This document shows, one piece after another, positions 15,001 to 27,800 of a stretch of 64,000 nucleotides of DNA (its first letter is position 1; each line of letters starts with the position of its first letter). The stretch covers positions 39,207,719-39,271,718 of the forward strand of contig CP141141.1 of the NCBI GenBank assembly GCA_035235625.1, read 5' to 3'. The notes beneath the pieces were generated by a model. The model was not told where the DNA came from. It saw nothing but the letters and a program-made list of their open reading frames with translations, and did not search any database. The position numbers and the translations under genes were made by a program. This stretch comes from Saururus chinensis. Lineage: Eukaryota > Streptophyta > Magnoliopsida > Piperales > Saururaceae.

Positions 15001-18000
15001 TCACATTTCACTGTGCCTCCTTTCCATTTTCCAGTATAAAAACAGAAATGATGTCTTCTACATTTAGTGGCGTGTTCACAGATAAAAAAACTAGTAATAA
15101 TTACTTAAAGAGTCCCATCCTCTAGGTCTGCAACTTGCACTCATCTCTTCTGCCATCATTACGAAAACAACACATGTAAAAAAATCCGTGGAACTTAGAG
15201 CAGTGAATCCTCTGATCTCTTAACCGAGGGACTTGGTTCCCGTCTGCCTCTCATCCATACAATGTCTTCCCCGCCTCCCTCTCCTCCCCCATCCCAATCT
15301 TCTCCTCTGTTAGAATATTTGCTCCTACTTTATTCCAAGTCTTTAGTACTGTATTTCTATTATTGAGGGTAGTTTAGTCTTCCTAATCTTTATTTCTGAT
15401 TTGCCAGCCCATTACTTAAGTGAGGGCATATTAGTCCATTTGTGTAATTGGTGGCCCCTAAGCCTATTAGTGGCTTGTTAACCTCTTTAGTCTGTACGAC
15501 TCTTTCTTCAATGAAATAGAACTTCATCTTCTTCTTCCTCAAAACCCTAGTTCTAATATCCTCCATCTTTCTCACCAGATTGAGCAGCAATTCTCCACTG
15601 CTCAGCCATATGACAAAGTTCTCTGAAATTTGCCGAAACTCAGATAAGTGCTGAAATGGACCTTGGGCGAAATTCTCACCTAACTTTTTGATCTTGAAAT
15701 TATCGCCGTTTTGGGTTCATCTCAACTTTTTTTTTTAAAAGCTGGTTTAGGAGGGTTTTTGGGATAAGGGTTTTATTAATGGGTTAATTTTTGGGCCTCA
15801 CAATACTGATTTAATCTCCTGGAAAGTTTCCCCCGACCCCCTTGAATGTTCAGGCTCTCCTGTAGCCCTTCCTGCACCCGCCTTGGCCAAATTTTTCCTG
15901 ATTTTTCTGCAAATTTTCCTGAACCAAACCTAAATGACTTTAATCGAATTTAAGCTGAATCCCAAATTTGTCACTATCCTCTCAGCCTCCTCTTGACCTC
16001 CTTCCATGCAGAAGGCAGTTGCAACACCCTCTCCTTGCAGGCCCTCAGCTGCTTCAGCACGTGGACCAATTCAACCATGTTGCCAAACTTCAAAGGAACA
16101 TTCTTGGGAGCAACTCTCTTTAGGTGAGCACATTCCCCTCCCCTGTAACCTCAGGTCCTCAGCATCTCCCCACCAGTCCATTTTCTTGAAAACAAGCACA
16201 ATCCAATGCTTTGCCATATCTTCGAATAACTCACCGTTGTATCAAATCTGCATTGGGAAAAGCTAATGCATGAGCCAGCGGAAAGCAAAGTTCTTGTGAC
16301 GCTTGAAGCATATATGAACTGCGCAAGTTCTCTGGCATACCAGATCTGGCCGACTGAGCCAGCTGCCATGGGCTGGAATCAACCTGGAAGGTGGAGAGTT
16401 TCTTCTGCGGGTGGAAGGGCAGATGCAAAGCTGGTCCTGCAGGATGAAGGTGGAAGACATGGTGATTGTGGCAAGGTGGGGAAGGGGAGAGCACCTGACG
16501 GGGGATACTGTGGGGTCTGGTGCAAGCGGCATCACCAGTGACGATGTTACTGTTACTGCTGCTGCTCCAGTGGTGGTGGCAGGGGGGTGGGGTCTGGTGG
16601 ATGGGAGGCTCAGTGCTTTGCAAACACATTGTGGAAGGAGACAATAGGGGTAATTTATGAATTAAAAAAATAAGTTATCTACATAACTTTGAGATGGGGT
16701 TTATGTACAGGTTTTGATAGGTGGTGGGCATTATGTGCATGTTCATCATAGGTCATGGGGGTTATGTGGAGTGTGTACCCTTTAAAAAATTACTTGTTTA
16801 TTATGATTTTAGGTTAAATGTCTACTCTAATCTTAACAACGATTAAAAAAGTGGCAACCTTCTTTTGTTTGCAAAATTTTTCTGGTTGATGCCTGAAAAT
16901 TCATGCATTAAGTAAGAAAATACGAAAAGTATTGTTGTTCATTCTTGTTCATGTAAAAGAAGATTTGTATTTGGTCTTTTCATAGTCAGCTGGAAGCCTG
17001 GAACTGGTTGAAGCAGTTGAATTAGACAGTTCATTCTGTAGTCGTGGCTTTCCAAACCAATTCTTTTTTGTAAACCAACTGAAGCTGAAGATTTGATGAC
17101 TTAATCAGGTTGAAACTGCCAGAGTCAGATTAAATTGGCTGAGTGAACCTGATCAAGAAAGCTGATTTTTGTGAGGGAAGAAATTAATAAAACGATTCAA
17201 TGATCTTATTGTAGTATTAATAGCATGTTTGATAAGATGATATAAAATACATGTAGGAAGAATATAAAATTTCAATTTTGAAACACATTTTCTACATATC
17301 TGGGAGAAATATTTTTACATCATTGGCCGAGCTAAAAGGGGGTATCAATAACTAATAAGAATTAGGAAATTAAAATACATACTATCATGATATCAAAGAT
17401 TAAATCGGGAGAATTTTCAAAATTTGCTAACTATGCCTAATGCCAAAAAACTCTGTGAAAGGCAGAATATTGTATTTTGGTTATTCATCATCATTTTCAA
17501 CAAGTTATTCTAATTAAATTAATTATGCGATGCCAGAAAAATTATGTTGTTTATAATTTCCATTACCTTAAGAAGCAATTATACGAGGAAATGAACCTAA
17601 TCATCCAAGGAATACCTAATGGGGATCAAAGGAGGAGATATAAATGGTCATTATAGGGAAGAAGAGTTATAGGGTATGAGAGGGTACATGGAGGGTATGA
17701 ATTTAAGGAAAGGACTGAGATGGGTGAAACTCTATTTGAGTTTGTGGAAGCAAATGGCCTTGGTGTTGTGAAAACTTATTCTAAGAAGACGGTGGAGCAT
17801 TTAGTAATGTTCAAGATGGGCTTAATAGGAGCCAAAATAGTCCTTTTCTTAGTTAGAATCGAGGATAGATCTACTTGTAAGGATGGTAAGGTTATTTGTG
17901 GAGAACCCTTAGCGCTACAATCTTGATTAGTTATATTAGATATCCACGCAAAGAGATGAAGGAAGCAAAGGAGTGACAAAGTTGAGCTTAAGAGTAAGTA

Positions 18001-21000
18001 GTGGAACTTGAAGGATGAAAAAGTTTAACAATTTTGTTGAGAGGTTGTGGGTGGAAGGAAATTTGAGTTTGTATGAGGAACCAACAACAAGGTAGATTAA
18101 TATGGCCAATTGCATTAGCCTTATAAAGGAAATGCTTATAGAAGTAAGGAGGAGAAAGGACACCAAGAATAAAACATGGTGGCGGTGCGAGGAGGTCCAA
18201 ATAGTTGTAGAGGAAAAGAAATGTTCATTTAAAGAATGAATAAATGTAGGGAGAGTTGGGAGATACATTAGGGTTAGAAAAAAAGCTAAAAAATTTGTTA
18301 CTGGGGTTAGTTTAAGGTTTTTGATGAATTGTACAATAGGTTAGGAACTATGGACTGGGGATGGGTATATATAAAATGGCTAAATTAAGAGAGAGTAGGG
18401 ACTAAGATTAAGTTAGGTGGAGTAAGAGTGAAGATTAAAGGCTATTAGTAAGAGATTGAGGAATTTGAAGAAAGATGGCAAGGGCATTTGCAACACTTGT
18501 TGAACAAAGATTACAGTAATGGTCAAAATATTGGGCTTAGTCCTTTTGAGGATAAACCTATTTTAGTAGATTTTGAGTAAATGAGGTAGGCATAATCATA
18601 AAGAATACGAGGAAAGCTAAAGCCTTAGGTCCCAATGGCATTCCTATTGAAGGCTGGAATTCTATTGGAGGTGTTAGATTAACATGGTTGACTAGGTTGT
18701 TTATTAATATATGGCAGTTAAAGAAGATGCTGGAAGAGTGGAGGGGAAACACCCTTGTACTTCTTTATAAAAAAGGGGGAATATCTAAAGTTGTACAAAC
18801 CATAGCAGTATCGTACTATGAAATTGTAGGAGAGAGTAATAGAAGGATGACGGATAATCAATTCAGTTTCATGCCAGAGAAGTAGAGAACTGTAGGGATA
18901 AGAAAAAAACCTTTATAAATTTATTGATAGCCTAACAAAAGTTGTCTAGAGAACTTATTTGGAGTGTCTTGAAGATGAAAGGAGTTATAAGAGGGTATAT
19001 GGACATTATAAAAGATATGTATGATGTAGTAGTGACTAGTGTAAGAACAACTGGGTAGAAACTAAGGAGTTCGTAATTGCAATAGGTCTACATCAATGGG
19101 TTGTCCTTGAGGCCTTATTTCTTGAATTAGTCATGGATGAGCTAATTGTGCATATTTAAGATAGAGTACATTGGTGCATACTTCTTGTGGATGACGAAGT
19201 TTTAGTTGACAAGATTAAAGTTGGGTTAAATGCAAAGCTAGAAATATGGAGGAAAGCCTTAGAATCAAAAGGTGTTTGAATAAGTAGAATTGAAATGGAG
19301 TATATAGGATTCAACTTTAGGGTAGCTAGAACTATAAGTGGACCCCTAGTTGAAATAGACTGGCAAGAAGTGTCCAAATGTGAGCAATTTTCCTATTTAG
19401 GCTCCATTATACACAAAGGGGAGGTATACATAGTGTTGTGGTACATAGGATAAGTGCAGAGTGGGCAAGGTGGAGAGCCACGTCGGGATTCTTCAAATGA
19501 TGTTTGGGATACCGAATAGGTTTAAAGGCAAATCTAGAAGAGAGTGTTGGCCTCCTAAGAAAAGTCATATAGATAAACTAAATGTAGCTGATATGAGGAT
19601 GCCAATGTAAATGAGTGAGATAATTAGGAGAGACATGATAAGAAATGAGTATATTTATTTGGACTTCACGGTGACCCCTCTAGAGGAGAAATTATGGTGT
19701 GGAGGTTGTGTTGGTTTGGGCATATACAAAAAAAACGTAGGGATGCCCCAATAAGAACGTTGGAAGGGTTGCAAGTGGAAGAGGCCAAAAGAGGGAGGGG
19801 GAGATCTAAGAGAAGTTGGATGGAGTTAACGAGGAAGAATATCACTATACTTTCTCCTACACAAAAGTTGTCACAAATTAGGCTAGTGGAGGCATATGAT
19901 TGATGCTGCTAACCTGAAATTATTTGGAAAGGCGCTTCTTGATTAGATGATTATATAATCTTACATTTCCTACTATAACAGGTATCTTGGGAGAACTTGT
20001 TTTTCTAAGCTATATTCCACTGTCCTTAAACAATTATGAGCATTTCATGTAAATATTAGTCTTTTGTGCATGCTTTTGTTTTATAAGGTTCTTCGTGTTG
20101 TTGTATTACTTGTCATGGAGGTTGGTTCTACTTATGTTCTTATCCATGTCCTGAGATGTGAAGCTGAAGAAGCCAATTCCTCCAGCAGTTCCCTCTTTTT
20201 ATTTTAATGTTGGGTTATGACTACAACTATGAGCGTCACTAATTTTTTCCTATTTCCAATTTTTTCAGCTTGAATATGATGTCTTGGAGTATGTTGTGAT
20301 TGAACGCTTGGCACATGGGGGTCGGGAGAAGCTTAAAGATGATGGGCTTAATTTGTCTGACTGGCTTCAATCACTTGCTTCTTTTTGGGGCCACTTGTAC
20401 GTTGTTACACTTTTACCAATGACTTGATTTTTTTCTCTCAACTATGTGCCATCATCATTGATGATGATGATCATCTCATCATCATCATCATATCATCATC
20501 ATCTATTGGTGTATTGTGCATTGTTGATGTCACTCTACTTTTTTAAGTAACTATTATATTGTCTATTTATAAATTATTATATGTATGAGAATGATGATGG
20601 CTTTTATAATCCAATTTCAATCAGACTTGAAACTCAATTATTGTTGTTTCCTTATGATTGGATAGCATATGCATTCATGTGGTAACTTGTGTATATTATC
20701 TAATAGGCAGAATATTAAACTTGAAAGAAAAATATAGATGATTACTTAGGCAAAAGAGGACAGGTAATAAGGGATAAAGTTACTAATAAGTAGAAATCCT
20801 GAGAAGGAAGAATAAGTCAGAAGATGAGGTGAGGCAAGTATCATGAAGAGTGGAAGAGAAGATTGAAGTTAGGAAGAGATCTTTATCGTAATGGTGGCCA
20901 TTTCTCTTTGATATTTGCATTTTAAAAAGTTAATTATTACTATTAAGATATTGTATTTAAATCTATACTTACATTTTTTTGTTGATTCACTGAAAATAAG

Positions 21001-21235
21001 ACAAATTTTCATGGCACATTATAAGTTGATTGCAATAGTAATTAAACAGTTGCAGGATGGATATGCACCTTGCAAGTAATTGTTAGCTATATGTTGAGGA
21101 CTGGAGATTTTTACTAATTGCAGGTGTAAAAAGTATCCTTCAATGGAATTGAGGGGCTTGTTTCAGTATCTCGTGAATCAATTGAAAAAAGGGAAGGGGA
21201 TTGAACTTGTTCTGTTGCAGGTATCTTGTGTATTT

Positions 21236-21270
<35 letters not shown>

Positions 21271-21826
21271 CGTGTGCATGCGCACTTGGGTATACACATG
21301 CACTTGGGTTTTAATAAGAGAGAATACTTGAATATAGAAGATTAGTAATGATGGGGACTGGTTGATTTTGTTTAACATAACTCTCCGGGTCTCAACCGTC
21401 TGTATGGCGCAGGAACTGGTCCAACAAATGGCAAATGTGCAATACACGGAGAACATGACAGAAGAGCAGCTTGATGCAATGGCTGGGAGTGAGACACTAC
21501 GTTACCAAGCTACTTCATTTGGTATAACGAGGAACAATAAGGTAGTTTTGGATTTATTTTGCATATATTGGAATATGTTAAGGGCAGCTAGATTGCCTTT
21601 CTTTTGAATTTGGAAGTCATGAGTCTTGTTTTCTGTTCTTCAATTCCCTTAGCTTAAAGCATGAGTTGTAATTATTAAATGTTATTGCAGGCACTAAATA
21701 AATCTACAAACAGGTTAAGGGATTCCTTACTCCCAAAAGAAGAACCAAAGCTTGCTATTCCTCTTTTACTTCTAATAGCCCAATACCGCTCCACGTGAGA
21801 TTCTTTTAAATTGTTTTGTTTTTTAT

Positions 21827-21864
<38 letters not shown>

Positions 21865-24800
21865 GCGCACACACACACAAGAACAGAGGTGTTAGTATTT
21901 TCCATAGATCGTGAAGTATGGTTTAAGGAGCCGAGGCAATTGGAGGGAGTAGCTATGCAATTTTACTAAGATATCTCTTAGGCTGTTTCAGGAAAGGCAT
22001 ACAATCTCCTTTTTTAGTTGTTGTATTTTACTGTGTGAAATGTGACACAGAGCATATGGGAACAGAGAATTGGAAAAGAAGTTTTAGAAGTTTTCAGGGT
22101 ATTTTCTATAATTTCTGGAAATTTCAGATGCTCCTGTAATTTCTAGAAACCACATTTAGCGGTAAGGATGCATTTGGTAAAGTTTATAAAAATGTAAAAG
22201 GTACTTAAAATAGTTGTCAGAAATTTACTCTTTTTTGTGAACTTTTCTTACAGAAAATTGTTTGACTGGATCCTTGCACTTGTTAGCTTTATTTGTTTAT
22301 CTTTCGATAGAAAGAGGGAGTTACAATAATTATCTTTCCTTTTTAAGATTAGTAAATGAATAAGAAAGCCATAAATGGAAATATTAATGGGCAAGACCGA
22401 TTAAGTGCAATTCTATTAGCCATAAAATGCCTTCTCAGTGAGAATGAGATCTCGGATATTGCTGATTTTGATGGTTAGTGTTGGTTAGAGTTGTGCAACA
22501 AGAGAAGGAAGGTTTTGCAGTTAATTTGCTGTTTGTTGTTCATTAAGAGTAGTCATTAGGCAGTTCTTTTCTATTCTTATTGGATTAGGATTTTAGAAAA
22601 CACAGATGGAAATTTTTAATTGCAGTAGGATTCTTTGTAGTTATGGGAAAGGAGTGGTCATTCAACATTTTCCTAGACTATTTAGAGTGTTTTCTCGTAA
22701 AGAAATCCAAAACCTGCTATGTTTAAGTCCTAGGGGTGGACAGCATGCTCTTAGGGCTGTTTGGGTGTGGAATTATTTAGAAACAAAATTAAAATTCTCC
22801 TGAATTAATTCCTTTGATTCAGCGGAGAATCAGAATCGAGTTTGGTAATGGAATTTTTTAGGATAAATTCTGGTGAAACTTCCAACCTATTTCTCAAATT
22901 TTTAATGTATAACTTTTTCTCTTGAACTTAGATTTACGTGTTTTTAGTACCGTTACACATCAACGAGCTATAAAACAAGATCTCACATGGGTAGGTTATT
23001 TTAAACTTTTTAAGTAAGACCCACCCATATGACATACTTCTTGAGGCTCAAAGCAATACGAGGGGTAACAATTTGAAGATAATCTTTAATTCTGAAACGG
23101 GGGGCTAGGAGCTGGAACCTGGGGAATCATCTCATGAGGAGATTTGGTGATGCCGTGCTACTTTTATATCCAACCACAATTCCATTTGATAGGATGGAAT
23201 TGTAATTCCACACCCAAACAGCCCCATAATAGAGGTTACATCACCCATTGTTGTGGTAGTTTTGCTCATTATTAAATATGTTGGATAATCTGTCTGGGCT
23301 GAATAAACATTGTTGGATCGTTCCTTAACAATTCAAGCTATTGACACAAACTTGGTTTCTGATATGGTATCGGAGCTAGGAGGCACTGGTTTTGATCCCA
23401 CCTTTGTCTTTGCATATTCTATGCTCGTGCAACACATGCATCAGTTAAATCGTGCATTGTTGGGTTGGTTTGGGCTTGATATGCATTGGTGGGTTGTTCC
23501 TTCTCAACTTGTGCTTTTGAGGCAACTTGATATATATTGTTAGAAACCAAGTTGCCTCAAAAACTCAAGCTAGTAGGGAACAACCCAACAATGTATATCA
23601 AGCCCAAACTGGGCCAGACAAACAGATGTTGATAGATATCTGGATGAATGAAGCTATATTTTCCAGTTAATCTTCTCTCGAATCTCTCCTATTTCATTTC
23701 TCTTTTATTTTACAATAGTTTGGGCTGTAATCAGCCCAAATCAGTGCCCGTTAAATTTCAGCAGCAGTAATCAACATTAGTGTGCTGTTTGAAATTTCCA
23801 GCCAGTAATCTACCGTAAACAGTCCTCATCCAGTGACTGAGTACTGATTTTCTTCATTCTAGAAATCTAGAGATCTCCCATCTTCAAAATGCCTATGGAT
23901 GTTAGTGTATCTTTTCTTGATTTGGCTCTATACTTTAAGGCTGAAATATAAGGTATCTTGTTGGTGGTCTCTTACCTATATGTTTCACATGCTATGCATA
24001 TAGCGTGATTTACCTAATAAGGGGCTAGGTTCCAATTATTTAAAGCTCAAAAGACTTAAAATATAAACTAGGCTTATAAATGAACAAATGGGAGGACCAC
24101 ATGATGCATAATCACCTCAGTTGTTTATTAAAGGGAAGCAGCAAGGCATTCCTTCTGGCAGCTATAGTATGTAGGCATTTTACACTCGAAAGGTGCTGAC
24201 TTAGTTGGTCCTAATTGCAGCATAGACGTGGATTACTATGGAACTTGAATAATTGTGATATTTTTTATTTTGGAAAAAACTACTCTGAGCTTGGTGCTGC
24301 CGCCAGCAAAGGAAGTGGCAGCCGGCCAGTAGGGTTAACCCCCCCACCCCACCCAACCCAACCCACCTACACTGATGTGTTCCAACTATGCTTCCTTGCT
24401 ACTTTATTATGCTATTTACTTCTTTATGTTACTGGCTCTTAAGGCCCTGTTAGGTTTACTTTGTTATGCTTGCTCTTTGGGCCCATCGGTTTCATGTCAT
24501 AGTGTTATAGGCTAGGGCCAGGCCCATGTTGTGGGAAGACTATGTAAAGGGCGTACGCCTTCTTCATGGTTAGGCTGTTAATCATAATCCCTAATTCCAT
24601 CTTCTCCTCTAATCAACCTTCTTCACCCCCTTCATCCCCTCTTTGTTCGCACGCCTGTGTCAGCCAGAGGTTCCCCTTGGCCTAGGCCTCGCCTGATTTC
24701 CCTCACCCTCTCAACTAACAGGACATTGTGTCTAGTGGGGCACATTGCACACACACACACGTGTTTTGCTATGCTTCTCTGACAGTTTCAGGGGAAATGG

Positions 24801-27800
24801 GAAGGGGGTTGATGAAGATGGCTTATAGCCGTCAAATCTGCTCCTGCTGTGAGGTCTGGTTTGCACAGCCTAAGCAAACTCTTTTATGTTCTTCTATTCA
24901 ACTGTCTCATTGGTGAATGGCAACCTATAACCTATGTAAGGTCAATGTGAGTTGCTCAAATTCTTTGATGACATGTACATGTGCATGATATATATATATA
25001 TATAAAATAGGTTTTCTGCTATGCCATGCCCAATTTGTAGCCTTGGCCAGCTAATGCCCTAAAGTATAGATCAATTTTGTGGTATTAATAAGTTTGTAAG
25101 GTTGTATACTCAGTACGTTCTTGGTATATTTTTATGTAGGTGCTCTTTAAATGCAACTATCATGGTGTTTACTATGCTTGCCTTCACTGTTGGCGGAACC
25201 TAAGAAATATAGTTGTTCAATTTACCAATTCTGGATTATTATTGTTTGCTACTTTGCTTTCAAGATTGTTCATGGGGTGTTCTTACAATTCACTGACTAG
25301 TATTATCTTTATTAAGGTTTAGATACTTGTTGCTAATAAGGCCTTTGATATCTATATTTGCAGGGTTGTGATAAATGCTGATGCTCCATATATTAAGATG
25401 GTCAGTGAACAGTTTGACAGATGCCATGGCGCTCTTCTTCAATATGTGGAATTTCTCTACAGTGCAATATCTCCAGCCCCTATGTATGCCCAGTTGATTC
25501 CCTCATTAGATGAACTTATTCACAAATACCACCTTGATCCAGAGGTATCGGTTTCACTTAATTTGTCACCTGTAGTTTTTCTGTTTGCATATGCATTCTC
25601 GTAGTTTCATCATTTCTGTAAACATCGGTTCTTCCTATCAGGTTGCTTTCCTAATCTATCGGCCCGTAATGAGGCTGTTCAAGTACACACTTGAATCTGA
25701 AACAGATGTTTTCTGGCCTTGTGCTGTGATTGAGGAAGCCAAAGCTTTGAATGCCAACAGAGGGGTGGAGTACTCAGATTCAATTCCAACTTTTGTATTG
25801 GACATTTGCCCACCTCAAAAGCAGATCATGTAATTTTCCATCTCAGTTCTATGCTGTTGTCGTATTTTCTATAATGCATCTAACACATTTAAATTTTCTC
25901 TGAATAATATCTTGTGCATCTCAGGTGGTCTAATCTTCTTGATACTGTTCGATTAATATTACCATCAAGGGCTTGGAATAGTCTTTCCCCGGATCTATAT
26001 GCCACTTTTTGGGGTCTCACGCTCTATGATCTTTATGCTCCTAGAAATCGATATGAATCAGAAATTGCCAAACAACATGCTGCACTTAGAGCCCTTGAAG
26101 AACTATCTGATAACTCGAGTTCTGCTATAGCGAAACGGAAAAAGGATAAGGAAAGAATTCAAGAGTTGCTAGACCGGTTAACAAGTGATTTCCAGAAGCA
26201 TGAAAAACATGTTGCTATGGTTCGGCAAAGACTTGCCCATGAAAAAGACAATTGGCTGAGTTCTTGCCCAGACACTCTCAAGATTAATATGGAATTTCTT
26301 CAGAGATGCATATTCCCGAGGTGTATTTTCAGCATGCCAGATGCAGTTTACTGTGCTAAATTTGTGCACACTCTCCACTCTTTGGGAACCCCATTTTTTA
26401 ACACTGTGAACCACATCGATGTCCTTATATGTAAAACATTACAGCCAATGATCTGTTGCTGCACAGAATATGAAGCAGGAAGATTGGGAAGATTTCTGTG
26501 CGAGACACTTAAAATGGCCTATCATTGGAAGGTGATCAGCCTTTCTATCTCCTTCTATTTCAAATTGTCTTTCATTTATGGCTTACGTGAGAAAATTAGT
26601 TGGTTCTTTTATATTTTTAATCTCTTAACCTTGGAAAACATATCTGTTTTGACTTTAAAATTTGTTACATGCAGAAGTTATAAAAGACAGAAACAACTTA
26701 AATTGTCCTTGCCTTTTCCATGCTAAAAATGTTTTATCTGTTATCTTGTTATAGATTAGTTTGTGCATCTTATTGTGGTATCTGTTTTTGTATATTTCAA
26801 CTGACCAGGAAATATTTATATTTTGTCTGTGATATGTACATTGATGTTTACTATGAGTTTATTCTTGTCCTGTTTGCAGAGTGATGAGTCTACATATGAA
26901 AGAGAGTGTAGCAATATGCCAGGCTTTGCTGTATACTACAGATATCCTAACAGTACACGTGTCACCTTTGGTCAGTTTGTCAAGGTAAGTTCTTAGAAGT
27001 AATAATTTCTTTCTATTATGTTTACAAGGAAAAAATTTCTGATCAAGACAGGGTAAGTTTTTTTTTCTGTCATCTTTCATTGTTTTATTCATTTTATGCA
27101 TTTACACCAATATCCTTAACTTGTATGAGATTTGATGTTAACTATTGAAACGTCCAAATGACTTTTCCGAGATCTGACTGGCAAAGTTTTTCTCCGCTTT
27201 GTTCTGTCAAAAATTCCCTTTTAATGTCAAAATTCAAATTCGAGGTTGGCCATCTTGGATCTCACGAAGGACAGATCTCAGCTAGATATTGGCTAGATCC
27301 TCGGAGGGAATGACATTTTTTCTGTCTAAAAATTGTAATTATTTTGGGAAGTGAAGTGGTATGTGTATTTAACATTTACATTGGTACCACTTGTGTGCTA
27401 TTTTTATGTAATAGTTCCAAATATGCAAGTATTCTGCATATTTCTTCATATTCATATATCTGACCGTACTGAAAACCACTAATTCAATAAAGACAAATGC
27501 TTATAAAATCTACTAATCAATCCCTTTCACTTGGCTCCAATTAGAAAAAGTTAATCTTTTGAGGACCTGGATGGGCTTCTAAGTTTTAGCCTCCATTTTT
27601 AGCTGTAGTTTAGTTAAAAAGTAGAGAAATGAACAAATGCGAAGATAGGAAATTCATGTACTTGTTATTTAAGTTATGCTAGATTCTTCTTTAATTCCAA
27701 TAATTATTTGTGGCTAAGTGTAGCATAATGAAAACAACAACTTGCTCTTCTTTTTGAGAATTAGATTATGCCTTGGGAATGATTTTTTTTCAAAAAATAC

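Larger units (their letters stand above)
14852..16780. mobile_element. Mutator-like element with coding-like cargo (Pack-MULE-like), in THO2 intron 17
   Basis: The left end GGTAAATTGCAC...CCCCTTGACCTATG and the right end, read inverted (GGGTACACAC...CCCCCATGACCTATG), match over roughly 90 bp. The flanks repeat TTTAAAAA (14,844-14,851 and 16,781-16,788), the size expected for Mutator insertion. No transposase is present. The interior holds a solo LTR (15,311-15,558) and a GC-rich block (about 15,990-16,650). The same terminal family recurs at 29,294-30,629. Confidence 0.65.
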
